From contig NZ_CP047047.1 in NCBI RefSeq assembly GCF_030408575.1, forward strand, positions 744,001-808,000: a DNA stretch of 64,000 bases, written 5' to 3'. The translations under genes and the position numbers were made by a program. The first letter of the stretch is position 1; every line of letters begins with the position of its first letter. This document shows positions 8,553-19,301 of the stretch, one piece after another. Below the pieces are notes generated by a model. It was not told the origin of the DNA, made no database searches, and saw only the letters and a list, made by a program, of their open reading frames with translations. The DNA comes from Corynebacterium auris (GTDB taxonomy: Bacteria; Actinomycetota; Actinomycetes; Mycobacteriales; Mycobacteriaceae).

Positions 8553-10421
8553 ATGACTTCCCCTGAGACAGCTTCTGAATCCGATCTCTCCGGGCGCAAC
8601 ATCCTCGTGTGCGTGGCCTGGCCGTATGCCAACGGCCCGCGCCACATCGGCCACGTCGCGGGGTTCGGCGTTCCCTCCGACGTTTTCGCCCGCTACCAGC
8701 GCATGAAGGGCAACAACGTGCTCATGGTCTCAGGTACCGACGAGCACGGCACCCCGCTGCTTGTCCAGGCGGACAAGGAGGGCGTGACCGTCAAGGAACT
8801 GGCGGACCGTTACAACCGTCAGATCGTGCACGACCTTGCGGGGCTGGGGCTTTCCTACGACCTGTTTACGCGCACGACCACCCGCAACCACTACGCGGTG
8901 GTACAGGAGCTGTTCAAGGGGCTCTACGCCAACGGCTACATGGTCAAGGAGACGACGAAGGGGGCAATCTCGCCCTCGACGGGCCGAACTCTGCCGGACC
9001 GCTACATCGAGGGGACGTGCCCCATCTGCGGGGCGGACGGTGCCCGCGGCGACCAGTGCGACACGTGCGGCAATCAGCTCGATTCAGCGGATCTGATCAA
9101 CCCCGTGTCCAAGATCAACGGGGAGACGCCGGAGTTCGTGGACACCGAGCACTTCCTGCTCGATTTGCCTTCGCTTCACGACGCCCTGAAGGCGTGGCTG
9201 GAAACGCGCAAGGACTGGCGCCCGAACGTGCTGAAGTTCTCCCTGAACCTGCTCGAGGACATGCGCCCGCGCGCGATGACCCGCGACATCGACTGGGGTA
9301 TCCCCGTGCCGGTGGAGGGCTGGGCCGACAACCCGGCGAAGAAGCTCTACGTGTGGTTCGACGCCGTGGTGGGCTACCTATCCGCCTCGATTGAGTGGGC
9401 GGCGCGCTCCGGAAACCCGGACGCGTGGAAGGCGTTCTGGCAGGACGCTGACGCGCCGGGCTACTACTTCATGGGCAAGGACAACATCACCTTCCACTCG
9501 CAGATCTGGCCGGGGGAGCTCCTCGGCTACGCGGGCAAGGGCTCCAAGGGGGGCGATGAGCACGCCCTGGGCGAGCTGAACCTGCCCACCGAGGTCGTCT
9601 CTTCGGAGTTCCTCACCATGTCGGGCTCGAAGTTTTCCTCCTCGAAGGGCGTGGTCATCTACGTCAAGGACTTCTTGGAGGAGTTCGGCCCGGACCCGCT
9701 GCGCTACTTCATCGCCGTAGCTGGCCCGGAGAACAACGACACGGACTTCACCTGGGACGAGTTTGTGCGCCGCGTGAACAACGAGCTGGCTAACGGCTGG
9801 GGCAACCTGGTCAACCGCACCGTGTCCATGGCACACAAGAACTTCGGCCAGGTCCCGGCCCCCGGTCAGCTGAACGAGTCGGACCAGGCCATCCTCGACC
9901 TCGCCGAGCGCACCTTCGACTCCGCGGGGCAGGCGCTGAATCGCGCCCGCTTCAAGAACGCGATTACCCAGGTGATGCACGTCGTCGGAGAGGCCAACGC
10001 CTACATCGCCGAGCAGGAGCCGTGGAAACTGGCCAAGGATCCGGCCAACCGCGAGCGGCTGGCCACGGTGCTGTGGACGGCCCTGCAGGTCGTCTCCGAC
10101 TGCAACGCCATGCTCACGCCTTTCCTGCCGCACACCGCGCAGAAGGTCCACGAGACGCTGGGCCGCAGCGGCCAGTGGGCCGCGCTACCGCGCGTGGAGG
10201 AGGTCACCGACGACGCGGAGTTCGACCTCGTCGGCGTGGGCCTGCCCGCCCGGGGCCAGACCTACCCGATCATCACTGGTGACTACGTCGGCCAGCAGGC
10301 GGTGTGGAAGCGCGTAGACGTCGTCCCCGGCACGGCGCTGTCGAAGCCGAGCCCGCTGGTGACCAAGCTCGACCCCGAGCTCGGGGTGACGGGCCCCGAG
10401 TGGGCAGCGACGCAGCAGTGA
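8553..10421 (+). CDS. metG: Methionyl-tRNA synthetase
   Basis: The 622-residue class I synthetase has HIGH at residues 31-34, an FSSSKG variant of KMSKS, and a zinc knuckle with two Cys pairs (CPIC and CDTC). An anticodon-binding helical domain follows. It charges initiator and elongator tRNA-Met. I use ATG 8553; an in-frame ATG at 8541 is possible but gives non-conserved residues. The C-terminal dimerisation domain found in some bacteria is absent. The stop codon overlaps the GTG of the next gene. Confidence 0.95.
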   Translation: MTSPETASESDLSGRNILVCVAWPYANGPRHIGHVAGFGVPSDVFARYQRMKGNNVLMVSGTDEHGTPLLVQADKEGVTVKELADRYNRQIVHDLAGLGLSYDLFTRTTTRNHYAVVQELFKGLYANGYMVKETTKGAISPSTGRTLPDRYIEGTCPICGADGARGDQCDTCGNQLDSADLINPVSKINGETPEFVDTEHFLLDLPSLHDALKAWLETRKDWRPNVLKFSLNLLEDMRPRAMTRDIDWGIPVPVEGWADNPAKKLYVWFDAVVGYLSASIEWAARSGNPDAWKAFWQDADAPGYYFMGKDNITFHSQIWPGELLGYAGKGSKGGDEHALGELNLPTEVVSSEFLTMSGSKFSSSKGVVIYVKDFLEEFGPDPLRYFIAVAGPENNDTDFTWDEFVRRVNNELANGWGNLVNRTVSMAHKNFGQVPAPGQLNESDQAILDLAERTFDSAGQALNRARFKNAITQVMHVVGEANAYIAEQEPWKLAKDPANRERLATVLWTALQVVSDCNAMLTPFLPHTAQKVHETLGRSGQWAALPRVEEVTDDAEFDLVGVGLPARGQTYPIITGDYVGQQAVWKRVDVVPGTALSKPSPLVTKLDPELGVTGPEWAATQQ

Positions 10422-11593
10422 TTCGGCCGGTTCTCGCGTTCGTCGCGGTCCTCACCGCCGCGCTTAACCTGCGCGCCGGCATGGCCTCCGTCGGGGCCGT
10501 GCTCGACGAGGTCATCGCCGACTACGGCGCCCCCGCCTCGCTCGGCGGCGTGATCACCGCTCTGCCCGGCCTGATGTTCTGCATCGTCGGGTTGACGGCC
10601 GTGCCGCTTGCCCGCCGGGTGGGGCTATCGCCCACGCTGGCCGGCGCGGCCATCTTGTCCACCCTGGGCCTGGCGTTGCGGCCCTTCGCCCCGCACATCG
10701 CCCTGTTCATCCTGTCCACCGTGGCGGTGGCGGGCGGGATCGCCCTGGCGAACGTCTTGCTGCCCGCGTGGATCAAGCAGTACGGCGGAGCGCACATCGT
10801 CGCTATGACCACCGTGTACTCGGTGTCGCTATCGCTTTCGGCGGCCGCCGGCCCGCTGAGTGCTCTCGTCACCGACACGTGGCAGGGCGCCCTCGCGCTG
10901 TGGGCCGTCTCCGCGCTGGTGCAGGCCGTCGTGTGGCTTGTGGTGTGGGGCAAGGTGGGCGTCGATAAGCCTTCCGGCGACGAGGCACAGGCCGGCGGGG
11001 GAGCGGGAATCTACCGCTCGCCCACGGCGGTCGCGCTCATGTTCTTTTTCGGGCTGCAGTCGATGACCGCCTACATCCAGATGGGGTGGCTGCCCACCAT
11101 CCTCGGCACCGTGGGTGTGCCCGCCGAGACGGGAGCGCTGGGGCTGTCCCTGATCGGGCTGATCGGCGCGCTCGGCGGCCTCGTGCTGCCCACGGTGATT
11201 TCGCGGGCAAGGACCCTGACCCCGCTCGTCCTGCTGTTCGGCGTGCTCACGGCGGCGGGCTACGCGGGGATCCTCCTCGCCCCGGCGGCCGCCCCGATCG
11301 CGTGGAGCGCTCTGCTGGGTTTCGGAGGCTGGTGCTTCCCGCTGGCCATCGCGCTCATGCCCGCGAGGACGCGCACCGCGCTGGGCACGGCGCGCCTGGC
11401 TGGGTTCGTCCAGCCCATCGGCTACATCCTCGCGGCGATTGGCCCGCTGCTCGTCGGCGTCGGCTACGACGCGGCGGGCTCGTTCACACCGATCCTCATC
11501 GCGCTCATCGTCCTCGCCCTTTTGATGGGCGGTCTCGGCGTGATCGGGGCGCGGAAGGTCTACATCGAAGACGAGCTGGCGGGGCGGTCGTAG
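10418..11593 (+). CDS. MFS transporter, CynX/NimT-like
   Basis: The 391-residue protein has about 12 membrane helices. The N-terminal signature [19 protein letters not shown] and a later [14 protein letters not shown] loop resemble the CynX/NimT (cyanate/2-nitroimidazole) branch of the major facilitator superfamily. The substrate is not evident. The GTG start at 10418 overlaps the metG stop by four bases (GTGA), so the two genes are probably translationally coupled. A strong terminator follows at 11614. Confidence 0.8.
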   Translation: MIRPVLAFVAVLTAALNLRAGMASVGAVLDEVIADYGAPASLGGVITALPGLMFCIVGLTAVPLARRVGLSPTLAGAAILSTLGLALRPFAPHIALFILSTVAVAGGIALANVLLPAWIKQYGGAHIVAMTTVYSVSLSLSAAAGPLSALVTDTWQGALALWAVSALVQAVVWLVVWGKVGVDKPSGDEAQAGGGAGIYRSPTAVALMFFFGLQSMTAYIQMGWLPTILGTVGVPAETGALGLSLIGLIGALGGLVLPTVISRARTLTPLVLLFGVLTAAGYAGILLAPAAAPIAWSALLGFGGWCFPLAIALMPARTRTALGTARLAGFVQPIGYILAAIGPLLVGVGYDAAGSFTPILIALIVLALLMGGLGVIGARKVYIEDELAGRS

Positions 11594-11613
11594 GCGTCTG
11601 GCGATGATTCGGG

Positions 11614-11645
11614 CAAAGGGCCGTCGGGATACCGACGGCCCTTTG
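11614..11645 (+). terminator. Intrinsic terminator after the metG/MFS unit
   Basis: A perfect 14-base inverted repeat (arms 11614-11627 and 11632-11645, loop GATA) reads CAAAGGGCCGTCGG and its complement. On the plus strand it is followed by the T-rich GTGTTTCTT. It separates the housekeeping block from the phn-type operon. Confidence 0.85.
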
Positions 11646-11673
11646 TGTTTCTTCATGCAAAGTTTACACAGTG

Positions 11674-11719
11674 TGGACGGACCGTTCATCTAGAAAAGAT
11701 AGCGTGAACGCATCGTCCA
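11674..11719. promoter_or_regulatory. Nested inverted repeat before the phn-type operon, candidate operator
   Basis: Outer arms TGGACG (11674-11679) and CGTCCA (11714-11719) enclose inner arms CGTTCA (11683-11688) and TGAACG (11705-11710). Both sides have the same 3-base spacer, and the centre is 16 AT-rich bases. A TTTACA at 11663 could be a -35 box. The site ends about 20 bases before the HAD start. RpiR/SIS regulators such as the one at the operon's end often bind dyads as tetramers, so it is the natural candidate ligand protein. Confidence 0.5.
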
Positions 11720-11740
11720 TAATTGAGGGAGATCGTGGCA

Positions 11741-12460
11741 GTGACTCGCAGTGTGGTTTTCGACTTCGATGGAACGCTCGCTATCGGGCACGGGCCAGTT
11801 TTGGCCTACGCCAAAGCTGTGGCCCCGTCGGCCGGAGAAGCTTTCGTTTCCCGAGTCGAAGAGGCGCTGCGAGCATTCGACGCGGGGAGCCCCATGTACC
11901 GTGATGGTTACCACATCGTGGGGGAACTGGCCGCGCAGGACGGGGTCTCTTCTTGGACGATGCAGCAGGCCTACCAGACCAGCCGAGAAATCTTGGGTAC
12001 AGCGAAAGCTCCAGTGAAGGCTCCAGATGAAGTTGTGCCTTTACTTGAGGGGCTGAGCCAGCACGCTCATGTGCACCTTGCCACGAACGCGCCCCGCGTA
12101 GGAGTCGAGCGAGTTCTTGACTCCTGGGGTGTGTACCACTGCTTTGACCAGCTCCACTTCAACGTTGGTAAGCCGGACGGGCTCTACCCCATCCTGCGGC
12201 AATTGCTGAAGAACGGCCCAGTTTTGGCGGTGGGAGACATCATCGAGTTCGACCTACAGCCCGCCTTCGATCTGGGTGCGGATACTGCACTCGTTGGGGC
12301 GACAGCAACAGGGACGAACGCCGAGGTGACGATGCGCGGGGCAACGCTTACTGATCTTCGCGGCGAGCTGTGCGCGTGGGTCTCGCAATCACCCACCCTG
12401 ACACCACCTCATTCACCATCTCACCCGACACCTAGTCCGAAAGGTATTTCTCATGCGTAA
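11741..12460 (+). CDS. HAD-superfamily phosphatase, first gene of the phn-type operon
   Basis: The roughly 239-residue protein has all four HAD motifs: DFDGTLA (nucleophile Asp and general acid), LATNAP (motif II Thr), the Lys in NVGKPDGLYP, and GDIIEFD. A helical cap domain lies between motifs I and II. It probably dephosphorylates a small organophosphate. Its place at the head of a PhnDCE-type importer suggests it acts on the imported compound. I favour GTG 11741, about 9 bases after GAGGGAG; GTG 11735 is also possible. The C-terminal 20 residues are Pro/Ser/Thr-rich, and the 3' end overlaps phnD by 8 bases. Codon use is more relaxed than in the flanking core genes. Confidence 0.7.
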   Translation: MTRSVVFDFDGTLAIGHGPVLAYAKAVAPSAGEAFVSRVEEALRAFDAGSPMYRDGYHIVGELAAQDGVSSWTMQQAYQTSREILGTAKAPVKAPDEVVPLLEGLSQHAHVHLATNAPRVGVERVLDSWGVYHCFDQLHFNVGKPDGLYPILRQLLKNGPVLAVGDIIEFDLQPAFDLGADTALVGATATGTNAEVTMRGATLTDLRGELCAWVSQSPTLTPPHSPSHPTPSPKGISHA

Positions 12461-13460
12461 TTCTGCACTTGCGCTCGGTACTCTGACTGCTACCGCAGTG
12501 CTTTGCTTGACGGGTTGTTCCTCTGATCAGGACAGCGGCTCCGACGAGGCATCGAACTGGCCCGATTCCATCACGGTCTCTCTTGTTCCATCGACTGAAG
12601 GCGAGGACCTCGCGGAGGCGCTCGAGCCGCTGACGAACTACTTGTCCGAGAACCTCGGCATCGAGGTCAACGGTGTTGTGGCGAACGACTACGCTGCGAC
12701 TGTTGAGGCGATCGGGGCAAACCAAGCACAGGTCGCTATCACAGACGCGGGCTCCCTGTACAACGCCATGACGCAGCACAACGCTGAGCTCATCCTGCGT
12801 GACGTTCGCTTTGGAGCGACCTCCTACGCATCGGTGGCCTTCACCAATGACCCGGACAAGTACTGTGAGGAAGAACCGGTGATGGCTACGTACGAGGCCG
12901 AGGACACTGAGTTCGCGTATTGCAACGGTATCGAGAACGCGGGAGCCACGGCGACAGGCCAGGGGCCAGCGGCAACCGGCGCGTTTGACAACCTCGAGCC
13001 GGGCACGGCAGTTGCATTCCAAGCGGCAACGTCCCCGGCGGGCTACCAGTACCCGATCGTTGCACTTGAGGATGAGGACGTTGACGTTGATTCCCTCTCC
13101 CAGGTCCCAGTGCAAGGAAATAACAACGCCATGCTCGCAGTTCTCAGGGGCGACGCTGAGGTCGGGTTTGGTTTCTGGGATGCCCGCTCGTCCATCCTCG
13201 CCGAGGCCCCCGAGGCAGCAACCGAACTGGTTGCTTTCGCCTACACCGAGATGATCCCCAACGGTGGAGTCGTGGTCACCGAGGACCTTCCGGAGGACCT
13301 CAAGACCCAGCTCGCTGACCTCATGGATTCCTACGCCGAGTCCTCGGACGAGGCCAAGCAGGTCATGCAGGACCTCGTCGGACTGACCGACTGGACGAAG
13401 GAAACGAACGAGGAAGAGATCGAACGCTACGGCGAGATCTACACCCGTTTCAGCTCCTAG
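12453..13460 (+). CDS. Phosphonate/phosphite/phosphate-type ABC transporter substrate-binding lipoprotein
   Basis: The 335-residue protein has a lipoprotein signal peptide with lipobox LTGC (acylated Cys22). It then has the PhnD-like fold, with [16 protein letters not shown] opening (residues about 40-52), a central [14 protein letters not shown] segment and a C-terminal NEEEIERYG helix. It would capture a phosphonate, phosphite or phosphate ester outside the membrane and deliver it to the two PhnE permeases. Ligand specificity cannot be read from sequence. It overlaps the HAD gene and is followed 16 bases later by the ATPase gene. Confidence 0.8.
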   Translation: MRNSALALGTLTATAVLCLTGCSSDQDSGSDEASNWPDSITVSLVPSTEGEDLAEALEPLTNYLSENLGIEVNGVVANDYAATVEAIGANQAQVAITDAGSLYNAMTQHNAELILRDVRFGATSYASVAFTNDPDKYCEEEPVMATYEAEDTEFAYCNGIENAGATATGQGPAATGAFDNLEPGTAVAFQAATSPAGYQYPIVALEDEDVDVDSLSQVPVQGNNNAMLAVLRGDAEVGFGFWDARSSILAEAPEAATELVAFAYTEMIPNGGVVVTEDLPEDLKTQLADLMDSYAESSDEAKQVMQDLVGLTDWTKETNEEEIERYGEIYTRFSS

Positions 13461-13476
13461 AACACAAGGAACCGCC

Positions 13477-14283
13477 ATGCTGCAGGATGATGTTGGCCAC
13501 ACCCGCGAGCCGTGGCCTATTGTGCTCGATAGCGTCTCCGTGACGTATCCGAACGGGACGCAAGCCCTGAAAGACGTCTCGCTTCGGATAGAACCTGGTG
13601 AGATGGTTGCCGTCGTGGGGCTTTCCGGCTCCGGCAAATCGACGCTGATTAGAACCATCAATGGTCTCGCCGAGCCGACCGCAGGACGGGTCAGCGTTGG
13701 CCCGCACGTCATCAGCGAACTCAAGGGCAAGCAACTACGCGAAGCACGCGGCCAGATCGGCATGATCTTCCAGCAATTTAATTTGGCGGAGCGTACCGAT
13801 GTCTACCACAACGTGCTGGTCGGCACTTTCGCTCGTACGCCTTGGTGGCGTTCCCTCTTCGACATTCCGGCGGACGAGGACAAGGAGCTTGCGCTCCGCT
13901 GCTTAGATTCCGTCGGAATGCTCGAGAAAATATGGGCCCGCGCTGGTGCGCTATCCGGAGGGCAGAAGCAGCGTGTCGCCATCGCACGGGCTCTGACCCA
14001 GCAGCCCGCCGTCATGCTTGCCGACGAACCAGTGGCCTCCCTCGACCCGCCCACAGCTCACTCGGTGATGGCTGACCTAATGCGCATCAACCGGGAGCAA
14101 GGATTGACTGTGCTGGTTAATCTGCATGTCATTGATCTCGCCCGCCAGTACACAACGAGGGTGGTCGGTCTACGTCAGGGCGAGCTCGTCTACGATGGTC
14201 CGGCCGCCGACGCGACAGATGCTGACTTCGAGCAGATCTACGGGCGTAGCGTGCTGCCGGGTGATATGACGGGGAGGCGCTGA
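13477..14283 (+). CDS. phnC: Phosphonate-type ABC transporter ATP-binding protein
   Basis: The 268-residue ATPase has Walker [10 protein letters not shown] (residues 48-56), Q-loop FQQFNL, signature LSGGQKQR, Walker B AVMLADEP and an H-loop in [12 protein letters not shown]. The C-terminal [14 protein letters not shown] is typical of PhnC. AAGGA precedes the ATG. It energises import through the adjacent PhnE pair. It overlaps the first permease gene by one base. Confidence 0.88.
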   Translation: MLQDDVGHTREPWPIVLDSVSVTYPNGTQALKDVSLRIEPGEMVAVVGLSGSGKSTLIRTINGLAEPTAGRVSVGPHVISELKGKQLREARGQIGMIFQQFNLAERTDVYHNVLVGTFARTPWWRSLFDIPADEDKELALRCLDSVGMLEKIWARAGALSGGQKQRVAIARALTQQPAVMLADEPVASLDPPTAHSVMADLMRINREQGLTVLVNLHVIDLARQYTTRVVGLRQGELVYDGPAADATDADFEQIYGRSVLPGDMTGRR

Positions 14284-15092
14284 TGACGCCTGCGCATATG
14301 CGGCCCACGCTGCCGGAGAAGCCTACGCAGCGTGTACGAACGGCTCTGATTGTCGTGGCCGTCGTCGGATTTACTGCTCTCACCATGACGCCGCGCATCG
14401 GCGGCATCGACGTCGACATTGCGTCGATAGCGAGGAACTGGCGCAATGGTGCCGACAAACTGCTGCAAATGCTCCAGCCGAACCTCGCCTTCGTCCCTAG
14501 GACAGTAGGACCGATGGTGGAGACATTACAAATGGCCATAGTCGGTGCGGTGCTTTCTGCTGTGATCTCGATTCCACTGACGTTGTGGGCCGCCACTCCG
14601 ACGAATCCAAACAGTGTCGGGCGAGCCATTGTCCGCACCGTAATTAACGTCGTGCGTTCTGTACCAGATCTCGTCTACGCCTCGATCCTCGTGGCGATGG
14701 TCGGCGTTGGCGCACTGCCCGGCGTGATCACCCTTTTTCTCTTCAACATTGGCATCGTGGTCAAGCTTGTCTCCGAGGCGATCGACTCCGAAAATCACGG
14801 ATACATTGAGGCTGGGCGCGCAGCGGGTGGTACCCAGTTTCAGATCAATCGCGCCATGGCCCTTCCGGAGGTCATGCCGTTGTTCATGAACCAGTGGCTG
14901 TACACGCTGGAGCTCAACGTCCGAGTCTCGGCAATCCTAGGGCTTGTCGGTGCAGGTGGAATCGGGCGCCTGCTCGAGGAGCGTCGCTCGTTCTTCGCGT
15001 ACGAGGACGTGTCCATCATCATCCTAGAGATCCTCGCGGTCGTCGTGCTGGTGGAGATGCTGTCGAACTGGTTGCGAAAGAGGCTGATCTAA
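14283..15092 (+). CDS. phnE: Phosphonate-type ABC transporter permease (first PhnE)
   Basis: The 269-residue permease has about six membrane helices. Its EAA coupling loop is GYIEAGRAAGGTQFQINR, and LGLVGAGGIG is the PhnE/methionine-type motif near the end. It pairs with the next permease to form the heterodimeric channel. ATG 14283 overlaps the phnC stop (TGATG), and its own stop directly abuts the next ATG, so the three are tightly coupled. Confidence 0.87.
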   Translation: MTPAHMRPTLPEKPTQRVRTALIVVAVVGFTALTMTPRIGGIDVDIASIARNWRNGADKLLQMLQPNLAFVPRTVGPMVETLQMAIVGAVLSAVISIPLTLWAATPTNPNSVGRAIVRTVINVVRSVPDLVYASILVAMVGVGALPGVITLFLFNIGIVVKLVSEAIDSENHGYIEAGRAAGGTQFQINRAMALPEVMPLFMNQWLYTLELNVRVSAILGLVGAGGIGRLLEERRSFFAYEDVSIIILEILAVVVLVEMLSNWLRKRLI

Positions 15093-15977
15093 ATGGACAT
15101 GACGCTTCCCCGCACACCGAGGAAGACATACGAGACTGTGGTCTCGATCGTCATCGCGGTGGTCATTGTGGTGTCTTTCTCCTCTCTGCGCATCACGTGG
15201 AGCGACCTGCCCCAGGTCCCCGCCCAGGTGTGGGAGTACCTCACGCTGATGTTCAAGGACCCCGACACGTCGCGTTTATCACGGGCGCTGACAGAGATGT
15301 GGCGTTCCATTTCTATGGCGTGGATCGGCATGATCGGTACCGTCATTTTTGCGATTCCGCTTGGCATGCTGGCGGCTAGGGGAGTTGGCCCGGCATGGCT
15401 ACGTGCAGCACTCCGAGGGCTGTTCGCTGTGATCCGCGCTTTCCCTGAAGCGGTGATTGCAATTATTTTGCTCACTGTGACCGGCCTGACTCCGTTCACT
15501 GGTGTGTTGGCGCTTGCGATCTCTGGCATCGGCCAGCAATCGAAGTGGGCATACGAGAGTATCGAGTCGCTGCCACCGGGCCCTGCTGAGGCCGTCCGCG
15601 CTGCTGGAGGTACGACGGCCGAGACGGTGCGTTGGGCGTTGTGGCCTCAAGCCGCTCCGGCGCTCATTTCCTTCGCGCTGTACCGTTTCGAGATCAACAT
15701 CCGAACCTCCGCGGTACTGGGCATGGTGGGGGCTGGCGGCATAGGCGACATGCTGTCGAACTACACCAACTATCGTCAGTGGGACGTGGTAGGTATGACG
15801 CTCATCGTCATCATCATCGCCACGATGGTTGTCGACGTGATTTCCGGCGCCATTCGCAACCGCATCATGAGAGGAGCCACCGTTCGTGCCAGTGTCCCCG
15901 AGACCGGGAGCGATTCCGAGCGTGAGGATCGCCGCCGCGATGTCCTCGTTGCAGCCGAAGGAGCGCGCGGTCGCTGA
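15093..15977 (+). CDS. phnE: Phosphonate-type ABC transporter permease (second PhnE)
   Basis: The 294-residue permease has a cytoplasmic N-terminus, about six helices, an EAA loop (AEAVRAAGGTTAETVRWA) and LGMVGAGGIGDML. The start codon is directly after the first permease's stop. The last 30 or so residues, rich in charged residues, lie beyond the last helix and are encoded in the 92 bases that overlap the regulator gene. That tail may be a by-product of the overlap rather than a functional domain. Confidence 0.87.
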   Translation: MDMTLPRTPRKTYETVVSIVIAVVIVVSFSSLRITWSDLPQVPAQVWEYLTLMFKDPDTSRLSRALTEMWRSISMAWIGMIGTVIFAIPLGMLAARGVGPAWLRAALRGLFAVIRAFPEAVIAIILLTVTGLTPFTGVLALAISGIGQQSKWAYESIESLPPGPAEAVRAAGGTTAETVRWALWPQAAPALISFALYRFEINIRTSAVLGMVGAGGIGDMLSNYTNYRQWDVVGMTLIVIIIATMVVDVISGAIRNRIMRGATVRASVPETGSDSEREDRRRDVLVAAEGARGR

Positions 15978-16749
15978 AGCGATCGCGGCTGATCCGGCAG
16001 CAGCTGTCGAAATGACAGCACAGCAGTTAGCTGACCTCGTCGGTGTTAGCCGTGCGAGCGTCGTTCGCACCGCGCAGAGCCTGGGCTACGCTGGTTTCCC
16101 GCAACTACGTGTGGCGCTGGCGCAACAGGTCGTCGGCGCTCCCCCGGGGGGAATATCAGACGGCCATGAATCGCTGATCGACACCGTGCGGAGCAACGTT
16201 GCGGCTTTTTCTCGACGGTTGGACGATTCTTTTGCTGCGCTTGATGAAGAATCACTGTCGCGTGCCGTGCACCTGCTCGATGGTGCTGATCGGGTGCTGG
16301 TCGCTGCCAACGGTCTGTCCGCGCCGCTGGGTTTTGACCTCGCACAAAGGCTGATTTCCGCTGGTCGCCCGGCAGAATTTCACGCTGATACAATGACCCA
16401 GCGCATTGCGGCGCATTCTCTGGGCGACGGCTCCGTGTGTTTTGTTTTCTCGGGCTCGGGGGCGAATCGAGCGACTCTCGAGGTCGTATCTCAAGCGCGC
16501 GATAGCGGGGCGACGGTCATTGCCGCGACGTCGTTTGCGCCTTCGCCCGTGGCTGAGCTCGCGGATGTGATCCTCCTTGTCCCACCGGTTGACCCCTCGT
16601 TCCAAGCGGAGTTGCTCTACACGTCGCGAGCAGCCTTGATGGTGCTCACTGAGCAGCTGGTTGAAGCTCTTCACGCCGAACGCGGCGAGCGCAGCGCGCA
16701 GTGGCGCGCAACGGTGATGGCTCTCGTCGGCGAGTCTCTCGAAGGGTAG
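15886..16749 (+). CDS. RpiR/MurR-family transcriptional regulator with SIS domain
   Basis: The 287-residue protein has an N-terminal helix-turn-helix (residues about 15-85, with LADLVGVSRASVVR). A C-terminal sugar-isomerase (SIS) domain follows, with CFVFSGSGANRATLEVVSQA. SIS domains bind phosphorylated sugars, so the effector is probably a sugar phosphate. GTG 15886 follows AGAGGAG at a good distance. The conserved IAAAMSSLQPKERAVAEAI starts before the internal ATG at 15940, so I keep the longer form. It overlaps the second permease by 92 bases in another frame. It probably controls this operon. Confidence 0.85.
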   Translation: MPVSPRPGAIPSVRIAAAMSSLQPKERAVAEAIAADPAAAVEMTAQQLADLVGVSRASVVRTAQSLGYAGFPQLRVALAQQVVGAPPGGISDGHESLIDTVRSNVAAFSRRLDDSFAALDEESLSRAVHLLDGADRVLVAANGLSAPLGFDLAQRLISAGRPAEFHADTMTQRIAAHSLGDGSVCFVFSGSGANRATLEVVSQARDSGATVIAATSFAPSPVAELADVILLVPPVDPSFQAELLYTSRAALMVLTEQLVEALHAERGERSAQWRATVMALVGESLEG

Positions 16750-16759
16750 CACCCAACAT

Positions 16760-17140
16760 CTACAAAAACTGCCCGACAAACGTCGTGAGCTTGCCGGTCT
16801 CCTCGTCGTCGAAGCGCGTGTGGACGACGACGAGCGGAGCGGTGTACTTGTCGCCGCGGACGACGACGAGGTCGGTGCCGTAGTCGTCGGACAGCATGGC
16901 CCACCGAAAGCCGTGCTCGCGCACGAGGGCCTCGCCGAGCGCGGTGCCGAAGACGCGGGCGGTCTCCCCGCGCGGGTAGGCGCGCTTGAGGTCGTCGTCA
17001 AGCTGCAGGTAGGAAGCGAGCTCCTCTTCGAAGGAGGCGACGATGGCGTCGACGCTGCCGTTGACGCCGCGGCCCGCGGCCTCGGCGAGGTCGGCCGCAA
17101 GCTGGCGGCGGGTAGCGGAAGTGAGATCTGTGTATGCCAT
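16760..17140 (-). CDS. DUF3806-like hypothetical protein
   Basis: The 126-residue protein starts at ATG 17140, divergent from tatD with only 12 bases between the starts. It has a helical N-terminal half and a C-terminal segment FRWAMLSDDYGTDLVVV...PLVVVHTRF of the kind in DUF3806 proteins. Its function is unknown. It ends 10 bases from the convergent RpiR gene. Confidence 0.65.
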   Translation of the reverse strand: MAYTDLTSATRRQLAADLAEAAGRGVNGSVDAIVASFEEELASYLQLDDDLKRAYPRGETARVFGTALGEALVREHGFRWAMLSDDYGTDLVVVRGDKYTAPLVVVHTRFDDEETGKLTTFVGQFL

Positions 17141-17152
17141 AGGGTTGATCCT

Positions 17153-17974
17153 ATGAGCAAGAAATCGCGCCCCACACCCGTCCCCGCGCCAAAGGTCGCG
17201 GGGCTTATCGACGCTCACACCCACCTCGCCTCCACAGGCCCCGACGCCGACGAGCTGGTGGCGCGCGCCCTGCAGGCCGGCGTGGAGCGTGTGTGTACCG
17301 TCGGCGACGGGCTGGAGGAGGCGGAGGCGGCGCTCGCCGCGGCGCAGTCGAACCCGCGTATTTTCGCTGCCTGCGCGATCCACCCGACGCGCGCCCACGA
17401 GCTCGACGAGGCGGCGCGCGCCCGGCTGCGGGAGATGGCGCACGATCCGCGCTGTGTGGCGGTGGGGGAGACGGGCATAGACACGTACTGGATCTCGCAC
17501 GACCCCGGCTCGACAGCGCCGCTCGACGTGCAGGAGGAGGCGTTGCGCTGGCATATCGAGCTCGCGGTGGACAGCGGCAGGGCGTTGATGATCCACAACC
17601 GCGAGGGCGACGAGGATCTGCTGCGTATCCTGGCTGATTCTCCGCGCCCGCGCGAGGTGATGCTGCACTGCTTTTCCTCTCCGCTGGAGGTCGCCCGGGA
17701 GGCGATCGAGCGCGGGTACGTGCTCTCCTTCGCGGGAAACGTGACGTTCAAGCGCAACGCGCAGCTGCGCGAGGCCGCGGCGCTGGCCCCTGCGGGGCAG
17801 GTGCTCATTGAGACGGACGCGCCGTACATGACCCCGGAGCCGTACCGGGGGGCGCGCAACGAGCCGGCGCTGATCGGGCACACAGCGCGGGTGGTGGCGG
17901 AGGCGCGCGGGGTGGGCGTCGAGAAGCTAGCGGGCGAGGTTGCTGCGACCTTTGACCGCGTTTTCGGCCTCTAA
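17153..17974 (+). CDS. tatD: TatD-family metal-dependent hydrolase
   Basis: The 273-residue TIM-barrel hydrolase carries the family metal ligands: DAHTHL near residue 20, GETGID, the His in MIHNREGDED, LHCFSS and TDAPYMTPEPYRG near the C-terminus. TatD proteins are 3'-5' exonucleases or DNases, also proposed to act in RNA processing and D-aminoacyl-tRNA handling. In corynebacteria tatD precedes rpf2, rsmA and ispE, as here. The start is ATG 17153. Confidence 0.9.
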   Translation: MSKKSRPTPVPAPKVAGLIDAHTHLASTGPDADELVARALQAGVERVCTVGDGLEEAEAALAAAQSNPRIFAACAIHPTRAHELDEAARARLREMAHDPRCVAVGETGIDTYWISHDPGSTAPLDVQEEALRWHIELAVDSGRALMIHNREGDEDLLRILADSPRPREVMLHCFSSPLEVAREAIERGYVLSFAGNVTFKRNAQLREAAALAPAGQVLIETDAPYMTPEPYRGARNEPALIGHTARVVAEARGVGVEKLAGEVAATFDRVFGL

Positions 17975-18006
17975 AAAGTGGCCGGTGGGGCCGATGTGAA
18001 TGGTGA

Positions 18007-19269
<1,263 letters not shown>

Positions 19270-19301
19270 AGGGCGCGGGGGCGCTGCTACCCTAGACCAC
19301 C

